Shown here piece by piece: positions 45,562 to 58,668 of a DNA stretch of 64,000 nucleotides. The translations under genes and the position numbers were made by a program. The notes under the pieces were generated by a model. The model had not been told where the DNA came from, ran no database searches, and saw only the letters and a program-made list of their open reading frames with translations. The first letter of the stretch is position 1. Each line of letters opens with the position of its first letter. Source of the stretch: Straminergon stramineum (lineage: Eukaryota; Streptophyta; Bryopsida; Hypnales; Calliergonaceae); contig OY987271.1 in assembly GCA_963920665.1 (NCBI GenBank), positions 1,552,501-1,616,500 on the forward strand, written 5' to 3'.

Positions 45562-47390
45562 TGTAGATCGAGGTAGTTGGGCTCAGTACCGGTAAGAACA
45601 CTCGAATTCCCCAGAGTATTCATCTGTACTCAAGGGAGTCACCTTGACATGTTGCAGTTGGTTATAAGACCCACTGATTTTATTTTTCTATTGACATGAC
45701 CCTAATTGACCTAAGTCAAACTGTATAAAATTTGTGCACGTTAAAATAGTCCTAGACTATTGTACCAAGAAAAAAGTTAAATTTAGCGACGTGAATTTAA
45801 TTTGCAGGTGACTCGCATTTACGCCCTCACTAATAGGATATACTGTATCAGTGCCAAGTAGATGCTAGCAAACAATGAATACAAAATACTGTTCACAGGC
45901 ATCTAGAGATCGATAGAGGGTAAGTTAGTCTGCAGGTCACATCTAAGATAGTAAACCAGGGGTCGGATTCTTGGCATCTTTCATGATAAATGATCAACAA
46001 ATTGTTTGAGACGGGAGTATTTGTACACCAGAGATCTAGAGTCTGCATGAGAATTACAACTGGAGCTACTTGGGGAGGAATAATTAATTGTAGGCATGCT
46101 TAAACAACATACATTTTGGAAGAAATCTGCATCAGAATTTTTTTTAAATTTATTATTCAAGAGGGTTCAGGAATATGCGTGATTCCAAGGACGATAGCAT
46201 ATCAAAGACGAGTTCCCTCGGAGTGGTTTACAGAACCCACAGCACTTAATTGGGCTTGATCTGCACAGATCAAAATAAGGATTGAACCAAAAGACTAGTG
46301 AGATCATTCAATTCAAACTACGCCTTTGAATTCACACTGTATGCAAAATAGGCAGCTGTATACAACCGGCAACAAGATATATAGACGAAGTAAAAGAAGG
46401 TCCACAAAGGAAGACTCTTGGGTTTTCTAAATGAGTATAGAGGGAGATCATTCCTTGTAATTTAAGATATACATGTGAGTTAAGAGGGTATTTGATGTGC
46501 AGCTATTTATCTTCATCATTGCATTTAAGATGACCGTATTTTTACATAAAAAGTTACGAGAGTGTATTTCTAGTACTCTATGTTTTTTTGTAAATTCCTT
46601 CATTTAGTTTTTAAAATAGGGCTATCTTACATATAATATTTAAGGGTCCAAATTTTTTCAATTACCACCCTTCTTTACAAATTTTTCCTTAACTTTACTA
46701 CATGTATATATAAGTTGAGGATACACTATGAAACCAACAACGATCAATTCAATTCAAGTGTCATTGACCAAATGATAGTTTTTAATAAAAAATTTACCAT
46801 TGAATACTTTAGAATCTTCGTTGAATTAGTTGTGAACATCCCATTCAATATGATTAAGTGTATTTAATATATACAACTTCAAAGATTGAAGTTAAATGAA
46901 CTATAAACTCTATCCTTGTATTGTATAGTTTTGGGGGCATTGAATCCACTATAGTAAACCTCCCTATTTGTGCAATGTGATGATTTTTGCCATTTGTGGT
47001 TAATGTTATACATTTGCACTTAATTTTTTTGATATATATGCTATTAGTACTATGGCACAATTTTTTTCAATCACCCTTCATTATCGATTTTCTTGATTGT
47101 GTTCATTTTATCATCCACATGAAATTATTTGTCCTTACCTCTACTCATAGTATTATGAAAAATTTGCACGGCCCCTATTGTTTAGGCTAACTTATTAATA
47201 AAAATTCCTATTACATGATGTTTTTATGTAGTCTAATTTATTTATATTAGAGTATGTAAAATTTCATGGACCCTATAATAGTCCTACATATTATATAATT
47301 TTTTTCCCTTTTAAATTAAATGGACCCTATCTTTTAACTCACGTAGTTTTCAAAAACTCAAGAGTAATCTCCCCAGGGTATACACAGAAA
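45562..47390. other. low-copy intergenic DNA, nothing recognised
   Basis: Base composition is less AT-rich up to about 46500. No gene family was identified. Confidence 0.35.
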
Positions 47391-48237
47391 TGAATTACTT
47401 ACAAAGAGTGGACCTAGCCGGAGCAACGGCTAAGCCTCCTCTTTCCAACAAATCATCCAGAGTGAGTCTTCGTAGGACCACTGCCACACTCGCACAACAA
47501 TACATTGACTCTAAGTAGTTGTACAATCAGCTAATCAGCTGAAATTTTCTGATACCGTTGATTGAATTGAAAAATCTGCATTTAAACAAGGACAAGTTAA
47601 AAATCAGAAGTAGGAAGCAGGTCCACAAGCAAATATAAACTCGAAATGTAGAGTATCATGAACTGTTGATGTTAGTCGGTGTGATGCTGTCATATGCTGA
47701 TGAGATCTGGTTAAATAATCTATTAGACCTCAACTAAAACGTGGTAAGGTATGTGCACCCACAATCGTCACCTGAAATTTATAGAAAGTATGCGTTTCAG
47801 AAGGCAAGCAGGGTGCGTATACCTTACACTCAGACCTCTGGAAACTGACCCTCTCTAAAATGACATTCTTCAATATCCTGCAATGATTATTCGCTTTAGC
47901 ACACTTTTCACAGATTCAAAGTATTTGAATTTTAATACAAAGGTCGCCAAGGCAGTCACATAAAGGAGGTTAGAGTGTACACTTACCAAAATTCAAATGA
48001 ATAAAATCAACTACCATCATCCGGGAGTACGAGTATAGCCTATTTCGACAGTCACACAAACCAAAATTAGTAAGACATCGTAGGAAATCCAAAAACTCGT
48101 CATACAAAAGCCTAAATGATACTTGAGGAAACAACGTAGGCACAGATTCTCCCTCTAGATGTTGGAATCGTGCTTGAATAAGTCCATTTAACCTTTCAAA
48201 CTCATCAATCACGGAATTGAGTTCTTAAACCCTCTAG
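47391..48237 (-). other. possible exon(s) of an unrecognised gene
   Basis: On the minus strand an open stretch from about 48212 encodes VIDEFERLNGLIQARFQHLE and continues in frame until a GGTAAGT donor-like site near 47985. A second open stretch near 47515-47400 encodes LRRLTLDDLLERGG. Neither resembles a family I can name. They could be degraded or real exons. Confidence 0.25.
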
Positions 48238-48453
48238 ATAAAGAACTAAGAAGAAGTATATTGGTTTAGCAGTTTCGAGTAGGTCACATGGAGATTATCT
48301 TTTGGCCAACTTCATCATTCTTAGACTAACACATGCAACGTTCTTCACGGATTCTGCTGATACAAAACTTGGCCCAGTCTGAATTACATTTTCAATCAAA
48401 TGGACGTTTGAAACCATGAAATCTCGGGTTAATTAATTCTGCATCCCTATAAT

Positions 48454-49160
48454 TCATTCTTCGGTAATCGAAAGGTCCGCTTCAAATACTTCCGAAGCAG
48501 AGTCATCGCCTCGATAACAGAGAACTCGCAACAATGTATCGGCGTCAGAAGCACTCCAATTGCCCGTCGTAGGCGGAAGGGTTTCATTCCACCTTTCCCC
48601 ATTCCTTTAGCAGATTGAAATCTCTGAAATCAGCTCATTCATTGGTAGGACAAGAAAACAAAGAAACGATTTCATTTGCCAAAGTTGCTTCGCTGTCCAC
48701 CTTGTCAGCAGGCAGTCCATCTCCATATATTTGCAATGAACAGAGCCTTTAACCTCTTGAGATCCCCTTTCAGCAAAGCTCCGTCGATCATTAACAGTAA
48801 AAAGATCGATCGATTGGGACCAGCTTCCATCAGAAGCTACATCAGCCCTTCAAAACACCCGCGCATGAGGGCAAATATCACTCGGTTCCTCAAACGATCC
48901 GCTGAAATCTCGGGAATCACTCCCAGGTGGACATCCAACTCGTCAATTACTTCACTAATTCTGACATTAGCCACTCCTCCCATGTAAAGCCCATCACACA
49001 GCACAGGCTTCAAGTCCACGAAAACCACTCTGTACCTAGGGTGTGATCGATTTCCATGAATTTGTCAATCCCTTTCTTCAATATACTCCTGGTCTGATAT
49101 AAATTGCTGTCCGACCACCAGTTCGTCACTGGGTTGCATGGAAGGATGGTGATTATTTAG
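48454..49160 (-). pseudogene. PATROL1 / UNC-13-like (DUF810) C-terminal pseudogene
   Basis: PATROL1 is a plant MUN-domain protein that tethers traffic of plasma-membrane H+-ATPase. Read on the minus strand, pieces of the conserved C-terminus occur in order but in different frames: VFVDLKPVLCDGLYMGG (from about 49028), DRLRNRVIFALMRGCFEGLM followed by an in-frame TAG near 48837, LKRLKALFIAN, then after a shift GDGLPADKVDSEATLANEI, and finally LPPTTGNWSASDADTLLRVL with CYRGDDSA, ending at a stop at 48454. The order and spacing match the last ~200 residues of the family. The stop and at least two frameshifts make it non-functional. No intact remainder of the gene was found in the window. Confidence 0.8.
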
Positions 49161-52100
49161 AAAGATCAGGATCCTTTTGCCACCCAACCTGAATCTTCTT
49201 CAATCTTAGCGCCGTCGATATCTGTTGAGATGGTGCAGTGTGTTTATGCGCACACAAATGTGGGGTAAATTGTAGACTTCGTTGGAGGTTGGTCCCTTCC
49301 GTTGGTTTCCCTTCGCTCTTGTGCCACTCTTCTCACTTTTCCCCTTCCCACCATTTGAACCAAGATTTTTTTCGTCTTGCATCGCGTTAGAGGAGGAATT
49401 CGTGGAATCAGCGCATCTATTGAACCTGGAAACCCAAATAAATTAGTTCAGAAAAACACCAGCTTTACCTAACATAATTATATTTGCACCGTACAGAACT
49501 ATATACCAAAAAGTTTATCTGCAACACAACATTGAGCAAAAGAACTGGATACAATCCAAAAAAGATGGATATTTTCAGCAGCAGGGCGAGAGTATACATG
49601 CCTACCGACAGGCACGAGTAGAAAAGCCACGCTGCCAGAGGGGCAATCGATCTTTGTAGTGGTCGATCGATTGCACCTCTGGTGTGGGTTCAAAAAAGTC
49701 TTGATCTACATCAACCCCACTGCCTATCATTTAGGTAACTGAACCACTTCTGAAAGCATCCTAATATAAATATGGTTCCTATTACTAAATTGTCTTTGTT
49801 TTTGTAGGCTCTTGCACTTGAAAGAACATTTTGGATTCTCTGAGCATGTGTTTTCTAAACACCGAATGATTGATCTCTGAATTTTCAAAATATAAATTAT
49901 TGGAGTATCCATAATCGACCCTAGATCCTCATGTTCACACTTTGTTCAGTTAAGTTAGGAATATGTAGGGAACAGTTTTGCAACCAGATCACAATTAGTT
50001 GTAAGTTAAATTTGTATGGCTTGTCAAATTGAGCAACCAAACAACTACCCATCCTTGAAGCCCTGAAGAGGAGATAATCTGACATCATTTCTATTCATAC
50101 ACCTTTTTCCATCCTTTTAAAGATTTTCGATCATGAAACCAATGTAATAAATCTAAAATTTTAGGTAGTGTAAGGGTTTAAATATGATTGACCTTCTCAA
50201 ACGAAATCTCAGAAATTTCAGTACAAATGCTTAGGAAATAAATGCAAACAACAAACTTGAGTTGGCCAAACCTTCCAAGAAACCTTCAAGAGCACGTAAA
50301 CATAAGCCCTAATAAAAGAAGAACTTAATTGGTAAGTGCATTTGAATTTGTAGCTTAAAGGGTTAAAGGAATGGCTTAGGTGCACTTTTTATAGAATTGG
50401 GGCTGGGAACAGAAGGTCACTCTATCTTTCATGCGGGAGTGTGGCCTACTCGGTGAACTCACAGCGGATGCACCATGGCACAAATCCGTCGGGATTGAAG
50501 GCCTCATCTCCATCTCCAGACGAAGACAGCAAAATATCTGATTCAGAGCTCTCAGATACATTTGAGTGACACGAATGGAAACGATTTCTACCAGCAGAAG
50601 TCATTATTTTAAACTCATTCAAACAACTCCCTCGAGCACATTGTTAGTAGAGACACCACACAAGATGAACACAATTAATGAACACCTAAGCATGAACGAA
50701 TTCAAAGGAAAAGAACTGCACAAAACCATACTGGATAGGACTTCATTTCCTGAGTCCGTTTACTAATTCAATTCAATTCCTGCATCTATTAACTACTTCA
50801 ATACAAGAACTTCTTTCAAAAGTTGAAATTGAAGACATATGTATAACCTTAAGAGCATCAGGGACTTTAGGAAAGAGAACAGAACTGTTGACACATACAT
50901 CCCTAGCCTTGTAAACCTAGCAGCACCGCCAAAGAGATCAGCACCAAAGAGATATTAATCATTAGAAGTCAAGTTCCGTGATCTAAAATATTTCATTCTC
51001 ATATACTACAATTTTCAGCACTTAGCACAATTACGCGGAGTTTATGTCGGGGGAGTTTTGCCAAAGCAAACATAACTACTTGAGGGACAATTCCAGGGCC
51101 AAAATAGAAAACCCACCTCATCGATAAGCCCGTGACGCCATCCAAGACGTTGGCACCCAGGCATAGTGCCAATTGATGCATTCTGTTCTCCTGATTCACA
51201 TCATAATGCACAGAAACTTTTAAATTACTAACAAAAGAAAATTGTCAAAACTCAAATAATGAAATGCAAGCAAGAAGAGAAGAACAAAAAACAGCATCAA
51301 GGAGACGAAAATTATCCAAAAATTTAATTCGTCAGCAGCAGAGAGGTTCACTGCATGTTGATAAGTCATCCGCCTGCATTGACGACTGCGATCAGCAATC
51401 AACAACTAAGAATCGATGGCTGCAAATTAGTTAGGGTTATGTAAAAATTGGTTTCTTAGACACTTGTTACACTTGCGTTCTTTTTCGAGGCTTCTGAATG
51501 CCTCGAGCATCTTTGTGTGTAATTGTTGTTGTTTCACCTCCATTCATTAACTTGTTTTTCTAGTCACAGTGTTTCCTTACTTCCAGTGACATTTAGCTGC
51601 GTGCAGGAATCTGTTGGTGCAAGGTCAATTTGCATTTCCTAAATCATTTAAAGTCCTCCAATTCGTCTTCTGTTAGGAGAATTTTTTTCAGCAATTGTGA
51701 TTGAAAATTCTTACAAATTTTCTCGATAGCGTCTTTCATTTGTATGATAAATTTCTAGTGACTCTTAATTTAAAAAATATTTTTTAGTCATGGAAAAGAT
51801 TGCAACAGTTCACACCTCGTTTGTGCACTTGAATATATTGTAAGTTGTAAGCTTCTAAAATGGATGGATGCTTAAGGCTTTTTAGTAGTGTCTTTGTTAG
51901 AAGAAACAACTTAGTTGGAAGATGTAGAGCTCAACATTTCCTTGGTCTTACGTATGTTTTATGCTCCTTGAGACAACTAAAGAGGTAGGACATTAGAACT
52001 TTAGTATACTTGTTTGCTAATACTACAGTTAAAGTTAACAAGTAGAGACTTCACTTGCCACTGACAATGCTCAACTCTATTATTGTTGTAAGCCAATTTT

Positions 52101-52477
52101 ATTGCTAAAATCCTGATTCTAGAGAAAATGTATGGTATTTGTTAGAAGAATGTTCAAGAATCATTCTCACAATGCTTCCCATTTTGCATGTATTTTGTTA
52201 GTCTCTTTTTCCTTGAAGTGAGTATCTCTTCATGTGTGTTTTGTTTCTTAGATAACATTGTGCTATAATTTTGTGGCAACCTTAGGTCTTGATGTAACAC
52301 AATTTGTTTCATATTGAATACCTATCTTGGCAATTCTTGCTTTAGAGTTGAATAGATATTAAAGATATAACAATGTCAAAGTGACTAGCATTTTGAACAC
52401 AATGTTTTCTAGGTGTTGTAAGAATTGCTAGAATTGTTGTGTTTTGAAGTGTTTTAGGGCATGTATAATGCACATGT
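49161..52477. other. low-copy DNA with unassigned open stretches
   Basis: Minus-strand stretches near 50376-50560 (acidic, serine-rich), 51120-51210 (HQLALCLGANVLDGVTG, before a GTGGGT donor-like site) and 51340-51405 could be exons of a gene or relic. No family was recognised and no complete model could be built. From about 51470 the DNA becomes AT-rich with nothing recognisable. Confidence 0.25.
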
Positions 52478-54529
52478 GGGGTGATTGCAAGAAAGACTAG
52501 TCCTATTTTGCATCACATTTGGAGTGATGGAGTTGTCATCAACCATAACTTTTGGAGCATCAAGCCCATGTACTTGAAATTTTTATTGAAGATGACTAAC
52601 TTGGTAGTAATGAGATTCCTTATTTTTCAGAAATTTTCAAAAAACTTTTTGTAATTAAATTTCAATTTTTCTAATTTGTCACACTTTGGGGGTTAGGGTT
52701 TTTTAGTATTGTGGAGTATCCAAAATTAATGATGTAGACTTGAAAATTTTGTGGGTCATTCCTATACAAAGTGGGCATGTGCCTACAAAGGGTACTTAAA
52801 AAAACATTATTTTTTGTCTTCCACGTGCATGCAAATAGGGAGCCCTTGTGGGCGTCATTTTGAATATTGAAGATGGGTTTTCTTTCATTTTTTTGGTGAA
52901 ATCTCTTCATTATGAAATTCTCTCTAATTTCCAATTTTCAGTGTCTTTGAAAATTCTTTTCGCTATTTTTTACAAATTAAAACATCAAAGTGTCTATTTT
53001 GGTCACACCCCTATTTCCTTGGGGTGCCCAAAGTGCCTTAGTGAGGAAGGGGACCTTGGGGGTGACTTCCTAAGCCTTGCAATAGGCTAAGAAGGGAGAA
53101 ATGAGAGACTCCCGAGCAAACATCGCACAATAGCACCTTGGTTAAGAAGAGCATTGTAGCATGTCATACATTCTTGGAAAGCTCTTGAGAATACGCCTCT
53201 AACTGTCCAAAGAACGCGTGATTTGGACTAGTAGGCTAGAAGTCATGGCCGTTCAAAGTTGGAGGTGTCCTGGTAACGCTGGGACACTCAAAGGCTAGGT
53301 GTGAGGGGTTCTTAAGAATTCACTCAACAAAGCATGGCCTGTAACATATCATTGAAAATCTACAAATACAAGAAACCTAAAATGCCAAGCATTACGAGAT
53401 TCTAAGATATGATCCAAAAAGTTATGGCCAAGAGAAGGGTCGTGGTGAAGGCATGACGCCACTCCTGATGAACCCGAATCTTTAGAGGGCCATAACTTTG
53501 TGAGAACTTGTCCAAATGGGACAAGTGAGCAATTCCTTGGCATTTACTTGTCGAGTAGATATCCAAAATGGTCTCGCATGTGGGATTTGGATCTCTGGCT
53601 GCAAAGTTACGCTATTTGGAAGTTTGCAAGTTTAAATAGAGGTAGAACTTGGGGATTCCGGTTGGAAATGGGTGGTCTTCCAAAACCCAAGGGGGTTTGG
53701 AAAGTCCCTTTGATCCACAAGGGGGTGGGGCTATCGAATACTATAGAGAGTACTATAGGAAGGGCTGGTCTCCCTTCTCACTCACTCTTGGAGCCTTGGT
53801 GAGTCTCGGTGACTCATGGATGGTGATGTAACTTCACCACCAGCTTCAAGGTTCCTTAGAACACTTGTATGTGTGTTTTGGGGCACCGGTTGGTTGGAGT
53901 CCCACTCCTTGCTAGGCCTTTGGCAATGTGTCCTGAGTTGTGAGTCCCGATTAGTGTTAATGTGAAAGTAACAAATACACAACAGACCTAGTATGAAGTG
54001 AGGTGATAACCAAGGGTGGTTAGGACCGTGGTGAGTAGTACCACCATGAGTCCTAGCACAATAAGATGGAAGTTCTGTCCCATGTTACCAAGTGATATGC
54101 CAGGTGTCACGAGTGGAGTGCATGCTAGAAGTACCGGGCATTGGGACTTAACAATGTGAGTTGGAATTGAAAACTAATGGTGTGAGTGTGTGGCATGTGC
54201 AGTGTTAGTTAGTTCGGGCCTAAGTGATACTAGAATTGGAGTGTGGTGAGCCTTGAAAGCTTGAAGGGCTCTTGAAGTCTAGGAGGAGCTGTAAGGTGTT
54301 ATTAAAGCCACAACAATTTTCTACAAAAATTGTGTCACTCTATTTTGTGAATAAATTTTGACCCACATTTTTTCTTATGCCTCAAATTTTTATAATATGA
54401 TATTTCTATTGTTATACTTATTATCCATATTTTATTTTATTTTTGAATATTTTTTTCCAACATGTCACACTACAACAAGCAAAAAACTAAATGCTACAAA
54501 AAATGGTTGGTCTTTCTTGCAATGACCCT
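52478..54529 (+). mobile_element. TIR element D, split by the 1.2 kb repeat
   Basis: The left end GGGTGATTGCAAGAAAGAC and the inverted right end GGGTCATTGCAAGAAAGAC differ at one position. The left ~530 bp aligns with element C (41551-42278), and the terminal CTACAAAAA block is shared at the right. The 1.2 kb repeat sits inside, so that repeat arrived after the TIR element. No clean target duplication was found. Confidence 0.7.
53083..54314 (-). repeat. 1.2 kb dispersed repeat, copy 2 (possible solo LTR)
   Basis: Homologous to 1-1237. Its right edge read on the minus strand starts TGTTGTGGC; its left boundary lies somewhere between about 53005 and 53083. A candidate duplication of AAAT is visible if the left edge is near 53005, but alternatives exist. 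It encodes no recognisable protein. Confidence 0.6.
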
Positions 54530-56219
54530 ATGACCCATATTGTGGTCTGTAATTCCTTTAGAGATTGAAGTTCAAGTATAAGTTAATCAAAGAAGAGTTC
54601 ATTACAAAAGAACCTCGCTACTAGATTGACAAGTGTTCAATTTCAAGTCAATATGCATTAGATTCATCCTCTTGTTGAGTTGATATTACCACTAGTGTAA
54701 TGCAAATGGTCTAAATTGAATGTCAATGTGATGTTGGCTTCCTTGGCTTAGACTTGATATTATAGTGACAATTACTCAAAGTGGCAATTACTTATTCATT
54801 AGTTATTCAAGTTTTATTGCAACTCTTCATATTTTTTTTATTGATTCCGATGCAAACTATTCTATAAAACGCTTGCAAAGTACAATATAAAAGTATGGTT
54901 GAGAACATATATTAAGCAAATTCCTAGGTTGACAAATTTTTAGGATTGCAAGGTAATTGAAGGTATCAAGGCTTAATTGTTTGGCTCAATTATTGACAAC
55001 ACATGTGAACAATGATACCTTTAAACCATAGTCTAACTCACATATCTTAGTCGGACTATGAGCTAGATAGTTTAGGGGAACAACACTACAAATCATGTGT
55101 TTTGACCGGACTTGATGAAATTTTGAGGCGCATTGACTTCATTGAATTTAGTAAGCTTCTTCACAATCCTCTCATGGATTTTAATATGGTATTATGGTAT
55201 GTTTATTTTTGGAGTTGCTACTTTGATGATGTATAATGTAAGTTTTAGAGTTGATGGACACAAGCCAATGTGGGTTACCGATCTCCAAGTCTTCAATGGC
55301 TTTTGGATTTTGAATTTCTTTTGTATATACATTGCATCAACATTGAAGTAGTATTGCACGAATGTATGTAGAATCAAATTGAGAGTTTTCCATGATGTCA
55401 TTGTCTCAATGTAATAACCTTTTATTGAACCAATGCTACTTGAAACAATATTAAAGTATTAGTTACTAATATATTATACATTGAATCAATATATAAATGG
55501 TACTTTGACGATTTATTTTGCTCTAATATTGAATCAATGCCATGCCAATATTCATCAAACTTGTCATTGAAACAATAATCTTTCAACCTTGAGATAGTAA
55601 TGCTCACTACGGTAGCAACCAATCACTTGTTTTAAGATCAAAACATCGTGGGTCAAGGCACGTTACTTGAAATGTAAGCTCAAATTCAAAGCTCATAAAC
55701 TGGCAAGCACCTAGCTAGCCAGTGATCAATCAAAGCACCTAATTCGGTAATCAAAGCTACCATATTTTATGAAAAACGGATATTTTTGTTAAAATAGAGG
55801 TATTCCACAAACTTGGCACTTTTAATTTTACAATGTGTGGTTTGAAATGTATACAAGTCCTAGAAAATGAATAAAAAATGGCGTATGAATACAGTCATTT
55901 TAACGAAATATCTGTTGAAAGTCAATTTCCTGAAAGCAGTAGAATTAGCGGAACTCCACGACTTTGAGAATATACCGGGGGAAGCGTAAACCTATAGGAG
56001 CCCAAATTGTAAACCTTTGTGCAGCTGCATGAATGTCACCATCTCTGCGCACCAAATCGTTCCAATTTGGCGAAAAAGACGATTATATTGCAAATTAAGG
56101 AGAAAGTAATTCTTACAGAGATCGAACCGTTCATTCTGCATGCATTTCGTAAACTTGGACAGTATATCACCAGCACGCAACTCTGATAAAGAATAGATAC
56201 AGTATTTCGTATGCACTAA
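54530..56219. other. AT-rich intergenic DNA, nothing recognised
   Basis: No gene or paired repeat ends were supported. Confidence 0.45.
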
Positions 56220-56521
56220 AAAATTTAGCGGGCCTCAGCATTCCTCTCCCAAGTTACAATAATCTCGGACATCAGAGCTTTTCAGCTCACTTACTGAACA
56301 AGGAATGGATTACTTAATTGAGAAGTATACACCTAGTTCAGTGGAACAATTTCAGGCACCACCACCGGTGAAGGACACTGGCTTCAATGGAATGGAATAC
56401 CTATATTATACCCTGAATATACATGAAAGTTCAAATCATATCGGCAGAACTCTAGCTTAGCAATGAATTCGAATTATATTCTACGCTGAACTCTAGATCA
56501 GCTGTTGAATTGGTGCCTGGT
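56220..56521 (-). repeat. diverged 3' flank of germin-like gene A
   Basis: The reverse complement aligns at roughly 80-85%, with indels, to 62525-62870 downstream of gene B. It shows that the inverted duplication extends beyond the coding region and is old. Confidence 0.8.
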
Positions 56522-56545
56522 GGAATTAGCTGCCGCAACTAGCAC

Positions 56546-57226
56546 TCAAGGGTGACCGGGGTACGAGCCCTTGAGCAGCTTCGCCGTGGCGGCGTCCACG
56601 CCGAACGACTTCTCGATCACGGCGCTGGTGATGTTGGGCGTGAAGATTTGGTTGGCGGTGAGCAGCAGCCCCGGATTCTGCGACGTGAGCGTGTTGAAGG
56701 TGATGGCGCTCTCGTTGCCCACGTTGAGCTGGAAGTGCAGGAGCGCGCGTGGAAACAAGATCACGTCGCCCTTCTCCAGCGTGGCGGCGTACAGCACGTT
56801 GTCGTCGCTGACGAAGCCCGTGTAGATGCGGCCCTTCAACACGAACAGCGTTTCGGTGGCGCGCGGGTGCGTGTGCAGCGGCACCACGCCTCCCACGTCG
56901 AAGTCCAGTCGTGCGTGCGTGACGCCCTGCGTGTTGAGTCCCGGGAACTCCACGGGCGTGGCCAGCGCCGCGATGGCCCCCGTGGGCGACTGCTTCACGT
57001 CGCTGCCTGGCGCTCGAAAGCCCTTGAAGACGAAGTCTTTCGCGGAGACGGTGCTTCGCGGTCTGCAGGCGAAGCCGTTGACGAGAGGCGCAGTGGGCGA
57101 CAGATCCGCCACGCAGAAGTCTTGCAACGGGTCGGGGTCGGCGGCATTCACAGTGCCCACGACCAACATGAATATTGCGCAGCCAATGATCAGAATCATG
57201 GCGCTTCCCCTTCTCGAACCGACCAT
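56546..57226 (-). CDS. germin-like protein A
   Basis: This encodes a secreted cupin of the germin-like family: apoplastic Mn-binding proteins, some with superoxide dismutase or oxalate oxidase activity. The frame is intronless, 226 residues, a usual length. A signal peptide covers about residues 1-28 (hydrophobic 11-26, cleavage near NA-AD). C38 and C54 can form the conserved disulfide. Cupin box 1 has H118, H120 and E125 (PLHTHPRATE) and box 2 has H164 (FPRALLHFQLN), so all four metal ligands are present. The glycine of the PxG pattern in box 2 is alanine (A161). NES and NIT are possible N-glycosylation sites. The ATG at 57226 aligns with the best start of gene B; an in-frame ATG lies four codons upstream. 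Third codon positions are almost all G or C. From residue 24 onward it is identical to gene B. Confidence 0.92.
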   Translation of the reverse strand: MVGSRRGSAMILIIGCAIFMLVVGTVNAADPDPLQDFCVADLSPTAPLVNGFACRPRSTVSAKDFVFKGFRAPGSDVKQSPTGAIAALATPVEFPGLNTQGVTHARLDFDVGGVVPLHTHPRATETLFVLKGRIYTGFVSDDNVLYAATLEKGDVILFPRALLHFQLNVGNESAITFNTLTSQNPGLLLTANQIFTPNITSAVIEKSFGVDAATAKLLKGSYPGHP

Positions 57227-57650
57227 TGCTACAATCAACCGACCCAGCTTAAGAACTGATGAAGCTAGCTAGACCAGCAAGCAATCGAAGTGATGAGAAC
57301 TTGCAATGGATACCAGCAGCTATCCAGCCTAAGTACTGCAATTCTAGCCCACCAGTGACAGAGATGATCACAAGCGAGTTCAATTGTTCAGGAATCAAAC
57401 TTGGCTGTGAAGATTGATGATTGAACACCCTGTTGCTGAGGTATATATACTCCTGGCAAGGCAGGCGAACGAGAGATTCCATGCATGTTCTCTCTCAGTC
57501 CCCATGTCTACTTGGGAGTCCACGTAAGAGACCTTCGCGGACATTGTTTGGTATGTTGCGAGGAAAGCATGTGAGTTGCCTTCACTCGGGCAGTTGACTC
57601 CGCAGCTTTGATCTACGTTCAGAAAGCATTCGTACATATGCTAATAAGAT
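57227..57650 (-). promoter_or_regulatory. upstream region of germin-like gene A
   Basis: A TATA-like GTATATATAC at 57441-57450 lies about 215 bp before the start codon, followed by pyrimidine- and purine-rich leader sequence. Only about 25 bp next to the ATG aligns with gene B, so the two genes probably have different control regions. Confidence 0.5.
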
Positions 57651-58563
57651 AGTAAACAATTATAAAAATAACCAGGGACGCTATGATGGACTGAGAATAA
57701 TTCTATCGGATCCTAAATTTCTGGTTTCCTGCTATGAAAGCTCACGAGAACGAGTTTGACAAAACGATACTGTCGGCAAGGAAATATATGCGGCCACCGG
57801 GCAACGTAATTTAAGAGGTGCTTGACAGAACTTGGACCAATTAATGGACTAAAAGTGGGGCACTCCCAGCTCGAGGAACAGATATTTGGCAATGAGAAAC
57901 AATGCCGCCAATACGCATTGAGCATGCGGGGCCGGGTTGGGAGTTACAAGTTAAAATACCTCCAGAGCCGTACGTGGCTGCTGCGAGCTCCTTTCTGGAG
58001 GTGGGAGAGTGGCATGTTCAGTCAAAGTCTGTCGCATGAGATATGGCAGCTGCTGCTTCATAGCAACTCCCGGTTAATTCAGTCCAAATTTGAATAAAAT
58101 ATCAAATTAATACTGACACGGAGCCCTTACTAACATCACAAATGAACCCTGGAGCTTCATGAAACCCTTTTTGATGCCAAGTGTGAAAGGTTTCTCTTCT
58201 AGTATTATTATGCGTGAATTTGTTATTACGTAACTTGTGTTCACATTCATCCAAAATTCATCCACTTTTATCATCTAATTTTCATGAAATGATTCCACTA
58301 CTTTGACCACATTGATCCAAATTTCGTTCAAGTTTATTCAATCAGTGTGAGGTAATCACACACTATTCAATATTTTGTAGTAATTAAACATTTGATTCCA
58401 TTGCATAGGTCATTTTTGTTTTAAAAATTGGCACATTGATATATAAAATGGAGATACTTCATACTTTTGCACACTTATGAGGAGACTCATGATGGGTCAA
58501 AAGTTTAGGCAACAAATTGCACAGTGGGATAAACAAGTAACTTACCATTTGAGTATTGAAGTT
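57651..58563. other. intergenic DNA between the germin-like genes, nothing recognised
   Basis: No gene or RNA was supported. Confidence 0.4.
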
Positions 58564-58567
58564 TTAA

Positions 58568-58664
58568 GCCCTTAAGGTCCAAATCATGTTTTTTGGCAAT
58601 TCAGTATGAATGGAATTTTTATTTGGTGAATTTTGGTGAAAACATAGTCAAAAACCTTTAGGAG
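58568..58664 (-). mobile_element. 97-bp TTAA mini-element
   Basis: TTAA at 58564-58567 and 58665-58668 bound a 97-bp core. Its two ends (GCCCTTAAGGTCCAAAT, and inverted CTCCTAAAGGTTTTTGAC) match the right and left ends of the 945-bp element at 59775-60719. It is an internally deleted, inverted derivative. Confidence 0.65.
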
Positions 58665-58668
58665 TTAA

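Noticed and set aside
56552..57259. Long open frames (~235-240 codons) antisense to both germin-like genes
   Set aside because: They mirror the GC-rich third positions of the sense genes and have arginine/valine/glycine-rich, low-information composition. The sense frames have clear family motifs.
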